Positions 25,447 to 34,247 of a stretch of 64,000 nucleotides of DNA are shown here, piece after piece; within the stretch, counting starts at the first letter, position 1; each line of letters starts with the position of its first letter. A program made the translations under genes and the position numbers. The notes beneath the pieces are model-generated. The model had not been told where the DNA came from. It saw only the letters and a program-made list of their open reading frames with translations, and did no database searches. Source of the DNA: Saprospiraceae bacterium. GTDB lineage: Bacteria; Bacteroidota; Bacteroidia; Chitinophagales; Saprospiraceae. The DNA is taken from NCBI GenBank assembly GCA_019638385.1, contig JAHBTW010000008.1, positions 1-64,000 on the forward strand, written 5' to 3'.

Positions 25447-27729
25447 ATGAAAAAACGCACAACAATATGGCGCAAAGCGCTGCTCAGTCTGCTGATAATC
25501 AGTGTATCGCCCGATCAGGTAGGCAATGCATGCGACCCCGTTGACCGCAGTTTCAGAGGCTATTCTTTCCTCGACGGCAATGTCATTTCGCCGGTCATTG
25601 CCTCGGCCCCCGTGCTGCTGTCGTTCGAATCGCTGTATGAGGCGTATGGCGGCCCGGCCCATGCCCAGCTCGACGAAAACGTGCGCGAGTGGCAGCAGCG
25701 GATATGCAAACGCGCCCGCCTGCAAGATATTCACGATCTCATCTACAAGTCTTCTGTGTATGAAATTGAATCCCTCCTTGCGGCGGCGGCAAGCCCCTCA
25801 CTTACTCTGGATAGCTACCTCGGCGCCAATTCTTTCGCCCGATACTTAGAGCGCAACCGCTGCTTAGAGACCATTGAATACCTGGCTTTCGCCAAACGCT
25901 GCGAACCCCATGTCATACCCGGCGATGATTCCTGGAAAGCACCCCCACGCGATACGGTAGCCATGAAGCGCCTTATCGCGCAAGCCGAAGGTGTGTTTCT
26001 CGATTTAAAATCGGACTACATCCGGTTGCGATACGCCTACCAGATGATCCGGCTGGCGCACTATGCCAAAGACTATCCCCTTACGCTCGAACTGTACGAA
26101 TACCTCATGCCCAAAATAGACCACGACCCCAGCGTAGTGGAGTACTGGATCAAAGGCCACGCAGCGGGGGCCATGCTGGCACTGGGCCGTAATGTGGAGG
26201 CCGCCTACCTGTATGCACAGGTGTTTGAACACAGCCGGGGCAAGGCCGAATCGGCGTACCGCAGTTTTCGAATCCGCAGCGATGAGGAGTGGGAAGCCTG
26301 CCTGCGCATGTGCCGGAGCGACCGCGAACGGGCGGCCCTGTATGTGCTTCGCGCGTCGGCACAGGAGAGCCGGGCCGTGGAGGAGATGGAGAAAATTTAC
26401 CGCCTCGATCCCGTAAGTCCGCATTTGGAAGTGCTCTTGGTGCGCGAAATCCAAAAGTTGGAAAAAGATTTTCTCGGCGCTCCGTTCAACGACAACCGGC
26501 AACACAACAAGCGCTACCACAAACTGCCCCGCCCCGATGCCGGCAAATACCTCATCCGCCTCCAACAGTTCGTGATGCAAGTAGCCGAAGAAAAAAAGAC
26601 GCCCCGGCCCGCACTCTGGAAAATAGCGGAAGGGTATCTCGAATTGCTGGCCGGCGATTACTACGCAGCCGACCGCACCTTCCGGGTAGCGACGACCATG
26701 ACCAAAAACGACACCCTCAAAGCGCAACTCAACGTATTCAAACTGGCCCTGCGCATCAGTTCCTGGCAGGACCCGACCGAGGAAGTGGAAATTGACGTCT
26801 ATGATATCCGGCGCAAAAATCCCTACTATGAGGCATTTGAGGATTTCACCGATTTCCTCAATGACAAAATGACGGCGCTCTACCAAACCGGCGGCCAACC
26901 CGGCAAAGCGTTCCTCATGCAGCGCCCCCTGCGCGACCTCAAACCCAACCCTCAACTCGCGCTCATAGAAGACCTGATCGGCGTGTGCCGAAAACCTTAC
27001 CGCACCCGGATGGAGCGGGAAATGGTGGAGCGAAACGACACCGTGACGATTGAACATGAACTGCTCAATATGAAGGCTACCCTCCTTATGGCCGACGGGA
27101 AGTTGGAGGCGGCATTGGAAACCTACAAGCTGATGCCTCCCGAAAACGTTGATCAATTCGGCAGGTTCCGGCCTTTTCCCGGACGAATTTTTAACGAATG
27201 CGTGCATTGCCCCATACCCGACGTGGGCGGCTCTTACAACAAAAAACAACTGATTGAGCGGCTATTGGAATTGGAGTATCGGGCCAATGCGGGCGTGCCG
27301 GGATCGGATTCTTTGTATTACGAATTGGGGCTGGCATGGTACAACATGAGTTGGTTCGGGCATGCGTGGAAAACGATGGATTTTTACCGGAGCGGTGCAA
27401 GTATGGCCGTACAAAAACGACTGAAAACCAAAGATTTCGTCTTCCCGCACAATTATTACCCATTCGGAAACCGGGAAAACCTCGACTGCTCCAGGGCGAT
27501 GTTTTATTTTGAAAAAGCCCGGCTCCTGGCTACCGAACCGGAGTTTGCCGCTCGTGCGGCGTTTATGGCAGCCAGGTGCGAACGCAATCAGCAGAGCGTA
27601 GCTGCTGTGCCGGACGGGCAAAGGAGTTATCAGTATTTTGAGCTCTTGCGCACTAAATACCGGGACACCGAGTTTTTTGGCCGAGCGGTCCGGGAGTGCA
27701 AGTATTTTGCAGCCTACACCGCGCGCTGA
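25447..27729 (+). CDS. Large exported helical-repeat protein of unknown function
   Basis: A 760-residue protein. Residues 1-28 form a basic, hydrophobic signal-like start ending near GNACD. Most of the rest consists of amphipathic helices with TPR-like spacing (YPLTLELYEYLMPKIDHDPSVV; LGRNVEAAYLYAQVFEHS; GLAWYNMSWFGHAWKTMDFY), suggesting a helical-repeat scaffold in the periplasm or on the outer membrane. No enzymatic motif is visible. It follows the TIM-barrel lipoprotein, so a shared function is plausible; a Cys at residue 29 without a proper lipobox leaves anchoring open. Confidence 0.7.
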   Translation: MKKRTTIWRKALLSLLIISVSPDQVGNACDPVDRSFRGYSFLDGNVISPVIASAPVLLSFESLYEAYGGPAHAQLDENVREWQQRICKRARLQDIHDLIYKSSVYEIESLLAAAASPSLTLDSYLGANSFARYLERNRCLETIEYLAFAKRCEPHVIPGDDSWKAPPRDTVAMKRLIAQAEGVFLDLKSDYIRLRYAYQMIRLAHYAKDYPLTLELYEYLMPKIDHDPSVVEYWIKGHAAGAMLALGRNVEAAYLYAQVFEHSRGKAESAYRSFRIRSDEEWEACLRMCRSDRERAALYVLRASAQESRAVEEMEKIYRLDPVSPHLEVLLVREIQKLEKDFLGAPFNDNRQHNKRYHKLPRPDAGKYLIRLQQFVMQVAEEKKTPRPALWKIAEGYLELLAGDYYAADRTFRVATTMTKNDTLKAQLNVFKLALRISSWQDPTEEVEIDVYDIRRKNPYYEAFEDFTDFLNDKMTALYQTGGQPGKAFLMQRPLRDLKPNPQLALIEDLIGVCRKPYRTRMEREMVERNDTVTIEHELLNMKATLLMADGKLEAALETYKLMPPENVDQFGRFRPFPGRIFNECVHCPIPDVGGSYNKKQLIERLLELEYRANAGVPGSDSLYYELGLAWYNMSWFGHAWKTMDFYRSGASMAVQKRLKTKDFVFPHNYYPFGNRENLDCSRAMFYFEKARLLATEPEFAARAAFMAARCERNQQSVAAVPDGQRSYQYFELLRTKYRDTEFFGRAVRECKYFAAYTAR

Positions 27730-27845
27730 GGGTATATTGCGTGAAATATGTTAAAATTTTTCTAAACGATACGCCGCTCTCTTGTGTTGTACGAGTTATT
27801 CGCCTATTTTGCGCGAAATTTGCTGAGTCTGACAATCTAATCCGC

Positions 27846-28184
27846 ATGAAGAAAATTGTACTTTCCACCTTATTCGTCGTTTTCGCCCTGTCCGTTCAGG
27901 CGCAGCTCGCCTACTCCGGCGATAACGCCCGCGCGGCTCGTGAGGTAGAAAACACCGCTCTTCAGGTTTTTCCCAATCCCGCGGTGGATTATATCAGTAT
28001 CAGCTCCAGTCAATCCGTTCAGTACATTACCGTATATAATCTATTGGGTCGCAAGATGAAATCTTTCACCTATACCGAGGGTGACCGCTACTTCATCGGC
28101 GATTTGCCCAAAGGCATGTACCTCGTACAAATGACCGGAAAAGACGCCCGCCTCATCAGCACCCAGCGGCTCTCCAAGCGGTAA
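27846..28184 (+). CDS. Miniature secreted protein: signal peptide plus T9SS sorting domain
   Basis: A 112-residue protein. Signal peptide 1-20 (MKKIVLSTLF...SVQAQ), then only about 18 residues of linker, then a complete type A sorting domain (LQVFPNPAVDYISIS...VYNLLGRKMKSF...GMYLVQM). After export and removal of the sorting domain almost no mature protein would remain, so it is either a tiny peptide precursor or a protein in which the domain itself works. ATG 27846 is chosen because the signal peptide begins there. A near -7 element (CTATTTTG) lies near 27807. The GbsR-like gene follows 14 bp later, probably in one transcript. Confidence 0.8.
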   Translation: MKKIVLSTLFVVFALSVQAQLAYSGDNARAAREVENTALQVFPNPAVDYISISSSQSVQYITVYNLLGRKMKSFTYTEGDRYFIGDLPKGMYLVQMTGKDARLISTQRLSKR

Positions 28185-28198
28185 CCTTTATTTCCTTT

Positions 28199-28699
28199 AT
28201 GACCATTCAAGAAGGCAGGGACAAGTTCATACAATCCTGGGGTGCCCTTGGTACCAGTTGGGGTATCAATCGCACGATGGCTCAAATCCACGCACTGTTG
28301 CTCATTTCTCCCCAGTCGTTGTGTGCAGAGGAAGTAATGGAAGCCCTGAAAATATCGCGCGGCAACGCCAATATGAACCTGCGGGCACTCATGGATTGGG
28401 GCTTGGCATTCAAAGAATTCAAACCCGGCGAGCGCCGCGAGTTTTTTGTGGCCGAAAAAGACATGTGGCAGGTGGTGCGCAACATCATCCTCAACCGAAA
28501 GAAAAGAGAATTGGAACCCACTCTTAAAGTATTGGATGAACTCTCCAGCGTGGAGGGCGAAGACCTGGAAACCCAGGAGTTCATTCGGGTCATCAAAGAC
28601 ATCAAACTGTTCTCCAACAAAGCAGATTCGCTATTAGACTCGCTCACCAAAGCCGACCCGAACTGGCTGATGAGTTCTTTTATTAAAATGATCAAGTAA
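28199..28699 (+). CDS. GbsR/MarR-family transcriptional regulator
   Basis: A 166-residue DNA-binding protein. A winged helix-turn-helix covers about residues 25-90 (AQIHALLLISPQSLCAEEVMEALKIS, then RGNANMNLRALMDWGLAFK as recognition helix, and GERREFFVAEKD as wing). The long C-terminal helices would form the dimer interface. This layout is that of the GbsR family, which in Bacillus controls osmoprotectant genes; here no such genes are adjacent and the ligand is unknown. It probably shares a transcript with the mini sorting-domain gene and converges on the acyl-CoA ligase gene with 5 bp between stops. Confidence 0.85.
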   Translation: MTIQEGRDKFIQSWGALGTSWGINRTMAQIHALLLISPQSLCAEEVMEALKISRGNANMNLRALMDWGLAFKEFKPGERREFFVAEKDMWQVVRNIILNRKKRELEPTLKVLDELSSVEGEDLETQEFIRVIKDIKLFSNKADSLLDSLTKADPNWLMSSFIKMIK

Positions 28700-28704
28700 G
28701 CGGC

Positions 28705-30360
28705 TCAAAGTCCCCATTCCTGCCGCAGCATATCGGTCAGTTTAAACTTCTGAATTTTTCCCGTCACCGTCATGGCTACCGAAAAATCGTCCAATATTTT
28801 GAGATGACGCGGTATTTTGGGCCACTCCAATTTGCCATCGCAGCGCTGTTGCACTTCTTCTAATGTGAGATATTTTCCGGGAATGAGTTTCACCACAAGC
28901 GCGGCCACTTCCTGTAGTTTGGGATGCGGCACGCCTACCACTTGCAGCATGTCCACCTTATCTTCCAGCAGGGTGTGCAGCGATTGTTCCACCTCGGCGG
29001 GATATACGTTGTGTCCGCCGACGATAAACATCTCTTTGAGCCGGCCCACGATGCGATAATAACCGTTTTCATCCATTACGCCGAGGTCGCCGGTGCGCAG
29101 CCAGCCGTCTTCCACAATGGCTTTGGCGGTTTCTTCCGGCTTTTTGTAATACCCCTTCATCACATGCCAGCCCTTGACCCATATTTCTCCCACCTCGCCC
29201 ACGGAGAGGGTTTTGAACGTACCGGGGTTCACAATGCGGGACTCCGTATGGTCAACCGGGCGACCGACGGTGGTGATCCGTTTTTCGACAGGGTCCACAA
29301 TCATGGTTTGGTGGGTAACCGGCGACGCTTCGGTGAGGCCGTACGCAATGGTCATTTCGCGTGCGCCCATGCGCTTCGTGACGGCCTCGTACAGTTCTTT
29401 GTCCACTGGCGCGCCGGCCATGATGCCTGTGCGCAGGGAGCGGAGGTCGAATGCATCGAAGTCAATTTCTTCCATTTCGGCTATGAACATAGTGGGTACG
29501 CCGTACAGCGCGGTGCATCGTTCAGACTGAACGGCTTCTAATGTTTTGTGGGGATGAAACATAGGCGCCGGCACGACCAATGCAGCGCCGCTCACCAATG
29601 CGCCCAAAACGAAAAGAATGGAGCCGAAGCAGTGGTAAAACGGCACCGGCCCGCAGATGCGATCGTCGGCATGTACGCCCATGTGTTCGGCGGCAGCCCA
29701 GGCGTTGTTCATCACATTGTAGTGGGTGAGCATGGCGCCTTTGGGGAAACCCGTGGTGCCGGAAGTGTATTGCAGCAGCGCAATATCGTGGGGAGCTACT
29801 TTGCCGGCAACGGCTTCCAACTCGGCATCAGCAACAGCGGCGCCCCCGCGCAGGCAGTCTTCCCAGGTGAGAAAACCGGGCGCGTCGGGCGCATCGCCTG
29901 CCACAACGATGCGGCTCAGTTCGGGAAACGCATCTGCACAGGGCAAGGCGGGGCATATCTCCCGGATCATGCTGAGATAATCATACCGGATTACCTTGTT
30001 TTTGATGGTTTTTTCCCAACCGGGAATCATAACCAATACCCGCGTATCCGATTGAGTCAGGGCGTATTGCAACTCCTGTTGTTTCCATTCCGGGTTGATC
30101 GTAACGAGTACGCCGCCCAATCGCGCAACGGCTAATTGCGTGAGCAGCCACACGGGCACATTGGTGCCCCAAATGGCGACATGATCGCCGTGCCCTATGC
30201 CAAGCGCGGCCAATCCTTTAGCGGTACGGTTTACTTCTTCGTTGAGTGATTGCCAGGTGTATCGGGTTTTCGCGTCTGTGAACACGGCGGCTTCCCGGTC
30301 GGGGAGCTGATCGGCGTTGTGTTGCAGTAGGGCGCCGATGGTGATATGGAGTAAATTCAT
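28705..30360 (-). CDS. Acyl-CoA synthetase / AMP-binding ligase
   Basis: A 551-residue ANL-superfamily enzyme activating a carboxylate with ATP and CoA. The P-loop-like motif YTSGTTGFPKGAM is near residue 197, AYGLTEASPVTHQT near 345, and the hinge region TGDLGVMDENGYYRIVGR with the catalytic Lys of the C-terminal domain in TGKIQKFKL near 540. The family resemblance is to medium/long-chain fatty acyl-CoA synthetases (FadD-like); chain length cannot be told. It has its own promoter. Confidence 0.88.
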   Translation of the reverse strand: MNLLHITIGALLQHNADQLPDREAAVFTDAKTRYTWQSLNEEVNRTAKGLAALGIGHGDHVAIWGTNVPVWLLTQLAVARLGGVLVTINPEWKQQELQYALTQSDTRVLVMIPGWEKTIKNKVIRYDYLSMIREICPALPCADAFPELSRIVVAGDAPDAPGFLTWEDCLRGGAAVADAELEAVAGKVAPHDIALLQYTSGTTGFPKGAMLTHYNVMNNAWAAAEHMGVHADDRICGPVPFYHCFGSILFVLGALVSGAALVVPAPMFHPHKTLEAVQSERCTALYGVPTMFIAEMEEIDFDAFDLRSLRTGIMAGAPVDKELYEAVTKRMGAREMTIAYGLTEASPVTHQTMIVDPVEKRITTVGRPVDHTESRIVNPGTFKTLSVGEVGEIWVKGWHVMKGYYKKPEETAKAIVEDGWLRTGDLGVMDENGYYRIVGRLKEMFIVGGHNVYPAEVEQSLHTLLEDKVDMLQVVGVPHPKLQEVAALVVKLIPGKYLTLEEVQQRCDGKLEWPKIPRHLKILDDFSVAMTVTGKIQKFKLTDMLRQEWGL

Positions 30361-30389
30361 AGCGCATTTTGGTTAGGTTTGAAACTTCC

Positions 30390-30421
30390 CAAAAATACGG
30401 AATTTTAACCCTGCCAGACAA
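30390..30421 (-). promoter_or_regulatory. Promoter of the acyl-CoA synthetase gene
   Basis: Read on the minus strand: TTG (30421-30419), 21 bp spacing, TATTTTTG (30397-30390). The -7 box lies 29 bp before the start codon. Confidence 0.65.
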
Positions 30422-30465
30422 TGACAAAGAATATAATTCTGTATGATTTTTGTCTGAATTTACGG

Positions 30466-31491
30466 TTACTGAAAATTGAGCAGCCGGGTATAGATGCCGT
30501 TGCGCAGCGAGTCTTGTGAAGGGCCGGTGAGCGTCAGTCCGAGGCGTTCGGCGGTAGAGCGAGAGGTAAATACGCCCCTGCCTTCGATCAAGTTGGTATA
30601 AACCGGAATGGCCTGCGAACTGGTGATGCCGGAATTGGCGCGTTGCACGCGGATCAGCTCGGCAAAAGCTTCGCCGCCGGCGGTGTAGTAAATATCCACT
30701 CCATCGAGTATGCGTTGCCGGTCAATGGAAGCGTCAATGTTGGTGCCGATAAATCGGAAGAAATCTTCGCCCCGGATTTCGTCATAGCGCATGCTGGTGG
30801 CATTGGGCTGGGCTTTGGTGAGTTCGCGGCCCAACACCCAATCTAAAGATTTAGAGGCATTGTTGGCGGGATTGGCGAGGTCAATTTCCCGGTAACGGAT
30901 GCGCATGCGCAAATCGAAAATAGCGGCAGAGGGCGGCACGTCCCACAAAAAGGAGATGGTACGGGTATAATCAAGGTTGAGCGGGTTGGCGGGTACATTG
31001 GAGCGGGGCGCCATGGGGCCGAGCACGACGGCATCGGCGGTGACAGGAGGAAGACCGCCGCCGCGATTGATGATGATCCGCAGTTCCTGTTCTGCGATGA
31101 GGTTGATGTCGCCGGCTTTTATTTTGTAGAGGTAGTTGGGCGCTTGTGCAAAGGGGCCTTCTTCACGCGGGTAGCCTTCGAGGTTGCCGTCCACGCGTTG
31201 GAGGGTGTATCGTTGGCCGGTAGTCTTTTTTTCTAATTGCACGGTCACCGACGCATCATAATAGAGCGAATCGGGAATTTGGGCGATGGCGTTGGCATTG
31301 CCGCCGGGTTGCAAAAACGCTTTTTCTACCCGGACGTAGTGCGCAGTATCCTGAAGGTTGATGAAAGCATACACCACGGGAATATCTTTCCAGGGGGCTT
31401 CCAGTTCAAAATCGGTGGTACAGGCGCTGAAAGTCAAAATGGCAACGAGTGCCGGAAAAAACAATCGAGTCATAAGTATATTCTGTTTCAA
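30466..31491 (-). CDS. DUF4249-type lipoprotein
   Basis: A 341-residue outer-membrane-associated lipoprotein. Signal peptide with lipobox TFSAC (Cys about 24). FELEAPWKDIPVVYAFINLQDTAHYVRVEKAFL is the start of the DUF4249 beta domain: these proteins open with a carrier-like EIPVVYGLLNxxDTxHYIRIxKxFL pattern. In other Bacteroidota DUF4249 genes usually follow a TonB-dependent receptor; none is adjacent here. ATG 31491 or 31473 (MTRLFFPA) may be the start; the -7 box at 31520-31527 fits both. Function unknown. Confidence 0.75.
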   Translation of the reverse strand: MKQNILMTRLFFPALVAILTFSACTTDFELEAPWKDIPVVYAFINLQDTAHYVRVEKAFLQPGGNANAIAQIPDSLYYDASVTVQLEKKTTGQRYTLQRVDGNLEGYPREEGPFAQAPNYLYKIKAGDINLIAEQELRIIINRGGGLPPVTADAVVLGPMAPRSNVPANPLNLDYTRTISFLWDVPPSAAIFDLRMRIRYREIDLANPANNASKSLDWVLGRELTKAQPNATSMRYDEIRGEDFFRFIGTNIDASIDRQRILDGVDIYYTAGGEAFAELIRVQRANSGITSSQAIPVYTNLIEGRGVFTSRSTAERLGLTLTGPSQDSLRNGIYTRLLNFQ

Positions 31492-31519
31492 ACCGAGCAG
31501 TTATTTTTTTAACGAGCGG

Positions 31520-31527
31520 CAAAGGTA
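31520..31527 (-). promoter_or_regulatory. -7 element of the DUF4249 lipoprotein gene
   Basis: Minus-strand TACCTTTG, an exact TAnnTTTG match 28 bp before ATG 31491. No TTG is found at the right distance upstream. Confidence 0.55.
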
Positions 31528-31652
31528 CGCCGAATGACGGGAACGAGAAAGCAGTAATGTAAATTGGCCAGTGGAGGACAAATGAGCGGTTGCGGTGTTA
31601 GCCCTGCGGTGCGTCATCAAAGCCATTCGTTTTCCCCCGGAGCTATTTGGAA

Positions 31653-31682
31653 TTGGAAGTTCTTTGAAAATTGCTATTTTTG
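31653..31682 (+). promoter_or_regulatory. Consensus promoter of the toxin-antitoxin pair
   Basis: TTG (31653-31655), exactly 19 bp, TATTTTTG (31675-31682), the ideal Bacteroidota promoter, 19 bp before the antitoxin ATG. It is the best promoter match of the window. Confidence 0.8.
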
Positions 31683-31701
31683 TAACAAAATCATGTAGCA
31701 G

Positions 31702-31941
31702 ATGAGCCAAATCTTATTGAAGTCGGATAATAAAGCAGACATTGACCTCTTACTTGCATTTGCGCGCCGACTGAACATCGGAGTTGTAGAAGTGAATGAG
31801 GCGGAGTCTCTCAAACTTGCTTCGGAGTGGAAGCAAAAATTAAAACTCATGGGAAAGGCTGCCGACGATCCCTTGTTTTTGTCTGATGTTGCTGAAGTTT
31901 TGGACGATTTCAAATACGCCGACGAAGATGGCGATTCTTAA
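31702..31941 (+). CDS. Putative antitoxin of the MazF-type toxin
   Basis: A 79-residue protein. The first half (SDNKADIDLLLAFARRLNIGV) predicts strand-helix, and the second half is helical and strongly acidic (VAEVLDDFKYADEDGDS), as expected for an antitoxin tail that blocks the basic face of a MazF toxin. No classical AbrB-type MazE fold is obvious, so the class is left open. The end overlaps the toxin gene by 14 bp, the usual toxin-antitoxin arrangement. Autoregulation at the upstream promoter is likely but not shown. Confidence 0.7.
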   Translation: MSQILLKSDNKADIDLLLAFARRLNIGVVEVNEAESLKLASEWKQKLKLMGKAADDPLFLSDVAEVLDDFKYADEDGDS

Positions 31942-32278
31942 ATGGCACATATACCGGGCCAATTTGGACCCGGTCATCGGCTCTGAACAAGGAAAAAGCC
32001 GCCCCGTTTTAGTCATCAGTGAAGACTTCGTAAATAATCTTCTCAACTGCGTCAACATCATTCCGCTAACTTCACTCAAAGTTGGCCGTATCTTATATCC
32101 CAACGAAGCGCTAATCCCCGCCGGGATGGGTGGCTTACAGTCTGATTCAATAGCACTGTGCCATCAAATCCGAACAATTGATAAAAGGAGATTAAGTCTT
32201 GAATTTGGCGAACTGACGCATGCCCGTATTCACAGCAACGTCATAGAAGCTATTCGTTTTCAACTTGGAATTTTATGA
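31928..32278 (+). CDS. MazF/PemK-family endoribonuclease toxin
   Basis: A 116-residue protein. YRANLDPVIGSEQGKSRPVL at the N-terminus carries the MazF signature (DPxxGSEQxxxRPxxV) with the catalytic-loop Arg. CHQIRTIDKRRL contains the second conserved element (the RT.D.RR segment with the catalytic Thr/Ser region). Such toxins cut mRNA at short sequence motifs and arrest growth until the antitoxin binds. ATG 31928 is chosen over the in-frame 31886, because the longer frame begins inside the antitoxin's helix and adds residues no MazF has. The stop is followed by about 100 bp of non-coding sequence before panB. Confidence 0.88.
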   Translation: MAILKWHIYRANLDPVIGSEQGKSRPVLVISEDFVNNLLNCVNIIPLTSLKVGRILYPNEALIPAGMGGLQSDSIALCHQIRTIDKRRLSLEFGELTHARIHSNVIEAIRFQLGIL

Positions 32279-32346
32279 GCATTACACTATACGGTTCCTG
32301 CCAAATCGAAGCCGGGCGTTTTAGTACAATCTTTCATCAAAGCCTT

Positions 32347-32354
32347 TACCTTTG
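32347..32354 (+). promoter_or_regulatory. -7 element of the panB promoter
   Basis: TACCTTTG matches TAnnTTTG and lies 27 bp before ATG 32382; TTA at 32321-32323 is a weak -33 candidate. An unusually good Shine-Dalgarno GGAGG (32372-32376) precedes the ATG. Confidence 0.6.
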
Positions 32355-32381
32355 CAGCTTCACCAACCAGCCGGAGGCGAC

Positions 32382-33197
32382 ATGTCCGTACACAAAGAAG
32401 TAAAACGCATTACTACTCACGTTTTGCAAGCCATGAAAGCGCGGGGTGAGAAAATCGCCATGCTCACTGCGTACGATTACTCCATGGCGCGTATCCTCGA
32501 CGAAGCCGGTACCGACATACTGCTGGTGGGCGATTCGGCCTCCAACGTCATGGCCGGCCACGAAACCACCCTGCCGATAACCTTAGATCAAATGATATAC
32601 CACGCCGCCTCCGTAGTGCGGGCTGTGAAGCGCGCATTAGTGGTGGTGGACCTTCCGTTCGGCTCGTATCAGGGCAACTCTAAAGTGGCGCTTGAAAGCA
32701 CCATCCGCATTATGAAGGAAGCCGGAGCGCATGCAGTCAAATTAGAGGGCGGCGAAGAAATCTCCGAATCCGTCAAGCGCATCCTGTCGGCGGGCGTACC
32801 CGTGATGGGACATCTGGGACTGACCCCTCAATCCATCTATAAATTCGGCACCTACACCGTGCGCGCCAAAGAAGAAGCCGAAGCCGACAAACTACTTTCG
32901 GATGCCCGGCTTTTGCAAGAACTCGGCTGCTTTGCCGTCGTGCTCGAAAAAATTCCGGCCAAACTCACCCGCAAGGTCGCGGAGGATTTGCTTATTCCCA
33001 CTATCGGCATCGGAGCGGGACACTATGCCGACGGGCAGGTACTCGTCACACAGGATATGCTCGGCATTACCAAAGACTTTCAGCCGCGCTTTCTCCGTCG
33101 CTATCTGGAATTGTACGAACTCATCCAAGGCGCTACGGAACAGTATATTGAAGACGTGAAATCATTGTCCTTTCCCAACGAAAAAGAAGAATATTAG
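32382..33197 (+). CDS. panB: 3-methyl-2-oxobutanoate hydroxymethyltransferase
   Basis: A 271-residue cytosolic enzyme that transfers a hydroxymethyl group from 5,10-methylene-THF to 2-oxoisovalerate, giving ketopantoate, the first committed step of pantothenate and CoA synthesis. [15 protein letters not shown] and [11 protein letters not shown] carry the metal-binding Asp; VKLEGGEE and the catalytic Glu in VLEKIPAKL are in place; PTIGIGAG is conserved. Length is normal. The upstream in-frame codon at 32352 lies in the promoter, so ATG 32382, behind a GGAGG, is the start. mltG follows 5 bp later. Confidence 0.96.
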   Translation: MSVHKEVKRITTHVLQAMKARGEKIAMLTAYDYSMARILDEAGTDILLVGDSASNVMAGHETTLPITLDQMIYHAASVVRAVKRALVVVDLPFGSYQGNSKVALESTIRIMKEAGAHAVKLEGGEEISESVKRILSAGVPVMGHLGLTPQSIYKFGTYTVRAKEEAEADKLLSDARLLQELGCFAVVLEKIPAKLTRKVAEDLLIPTIGIGAGHYADGQVLVTQDMLGITKDFQPRFLRRYLELYELIQGATEQYIEDVKSLSFPNEKEEY

Positions 33198-33202
33198 TAC
33201 TC

Positions 33203-34237
33203 ATGCAACGAACGCTTCTCCGCGCCCTGCTTATATCAGTGCTGCTATTCGGCGGCATTGCGGCATTGTTGTACCTGCGCTATGCGGCCCAATCGGCCGT
33301 TCCGCGCGGGTTGGCCGACTACCATGTGCTCATTCCCACCGGCGCCACTTTCGATCAGGTAGTGGATTCGCTGAGCGCCAAAGGCATCCTTCGCGATGAG
33401 CGCGCTTTCCGCCTCATTGCGGAAAAGATGGAATACAAGCGCGACCCTATGCGGGCCGGGCGGTACAAAGTGGAGCCGGGTATGAACGTAGTGAAGATGG
33501 TGCGGCACCTGCGCAGCGGCGAACAGGCCCCGATCAACGTGGTGCTCACCAACGAACGGCTGCCCGAAAACGCAGCGGCCAAAGTGGCGCGCTTCATCGA
33601 ACCCGATTCTGCCGAGCTGTTCGCCTTGTTCACCGATCCTTCCTTTTTGGATGAAATCGGCTACACGCCCGAAACATTTATGACCATCTTTATTCCCAAT
33701 ACCTATCAGTTGTATTGGAACACCACGCCCCGCAAATTCGTGGAGCGCATGATCAAAGAGCGCGATGCATTTTGGGCCAAAGAGGGCCGCAAAGACAAAG
33801 CCCGGCAAATGGGCATGACGCCCGAAGAAGTCTATACGCTCGCTTCCATTGTGGACAGAGAAACGCTGGCCAGTTCAGAAAAGCCCACCATCGCCGGGGT
33901 ATATCTCAACCGTTTGCGCATTGATATGCCGCTGCAGGCCGACCCCACCTCCGTTTTCGCTACCCGCGACTTTGAGACCAAACGCGTCACGGAATACCAC
34001 ACCAAATTCGACTCTCCTTACAATACATACTTGTACAAAGGCTTGCCGCCCGGCCCCATCTGTATGGCCTCCATTTCGGGCATTGATGCCGTGCTGAATG
34101 CGCAAAAACACAATTACATCTATTTCTGCGCCACCGGCGAGGAATCGGGATTGCACGCTTTCGCGGAAACTTACAATCAGCACTTAGTAAATGCGGCGCG
34201 GTACCGGCAAAAGCTCAAAGAGCGGGGGTTGCGGTAG
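33203..34237 (+). CDS. mltG: Endolytic murein transglycosylase MltG
   Basis: A 344-residue inner-membrane enzyme that cuts nascent peptidoglycan glycan strands and so sets their length. One membrane segment (about residues 7-24), a LysM-like domain (about 38-110, VLIPTGATFDQVVDSL), then the YceG domain with FIPNTYQLYWNT, the catalytic Glu in SIVDRETL (about 220), GVYLNRLRIDMPLQADPT and the late SPYNTYLYKGLPPGPI. Length and order are typical. Probably in one transcript with panB. Confidence 0.95.
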   Translation: MQRTLLRALLISVLLFGGIAALLYLRYAAQSAVPRGLADYHVLIPTGATFDQVVDSLSAKGILRDERAFRLIAEKMEYKRDPMRAGRYKVEPGMNVVKMVRHLRSGEQAPINVVLTNERLPENAAAKVARFIEPDSAELFALFTDPSFLDEIGYTPETFMTIFIPNTYQLYWNTTPRKFVERMIKERDAFWAKEGRKDKARQMGMTPEEVYTLASIVDRETLASSEKPTIAGVYLNRLRIDMPLQADPTSVFATRDFETKRVTEYHTKFDSPYNTYLYKGLPPGPICMASISGIDAVLNAQKHNYIYFCATGEESGLHAFAETYNQHLVNAARYRQKLKERGLR

Positions 34238-34247
34238 AGGAAAATTT

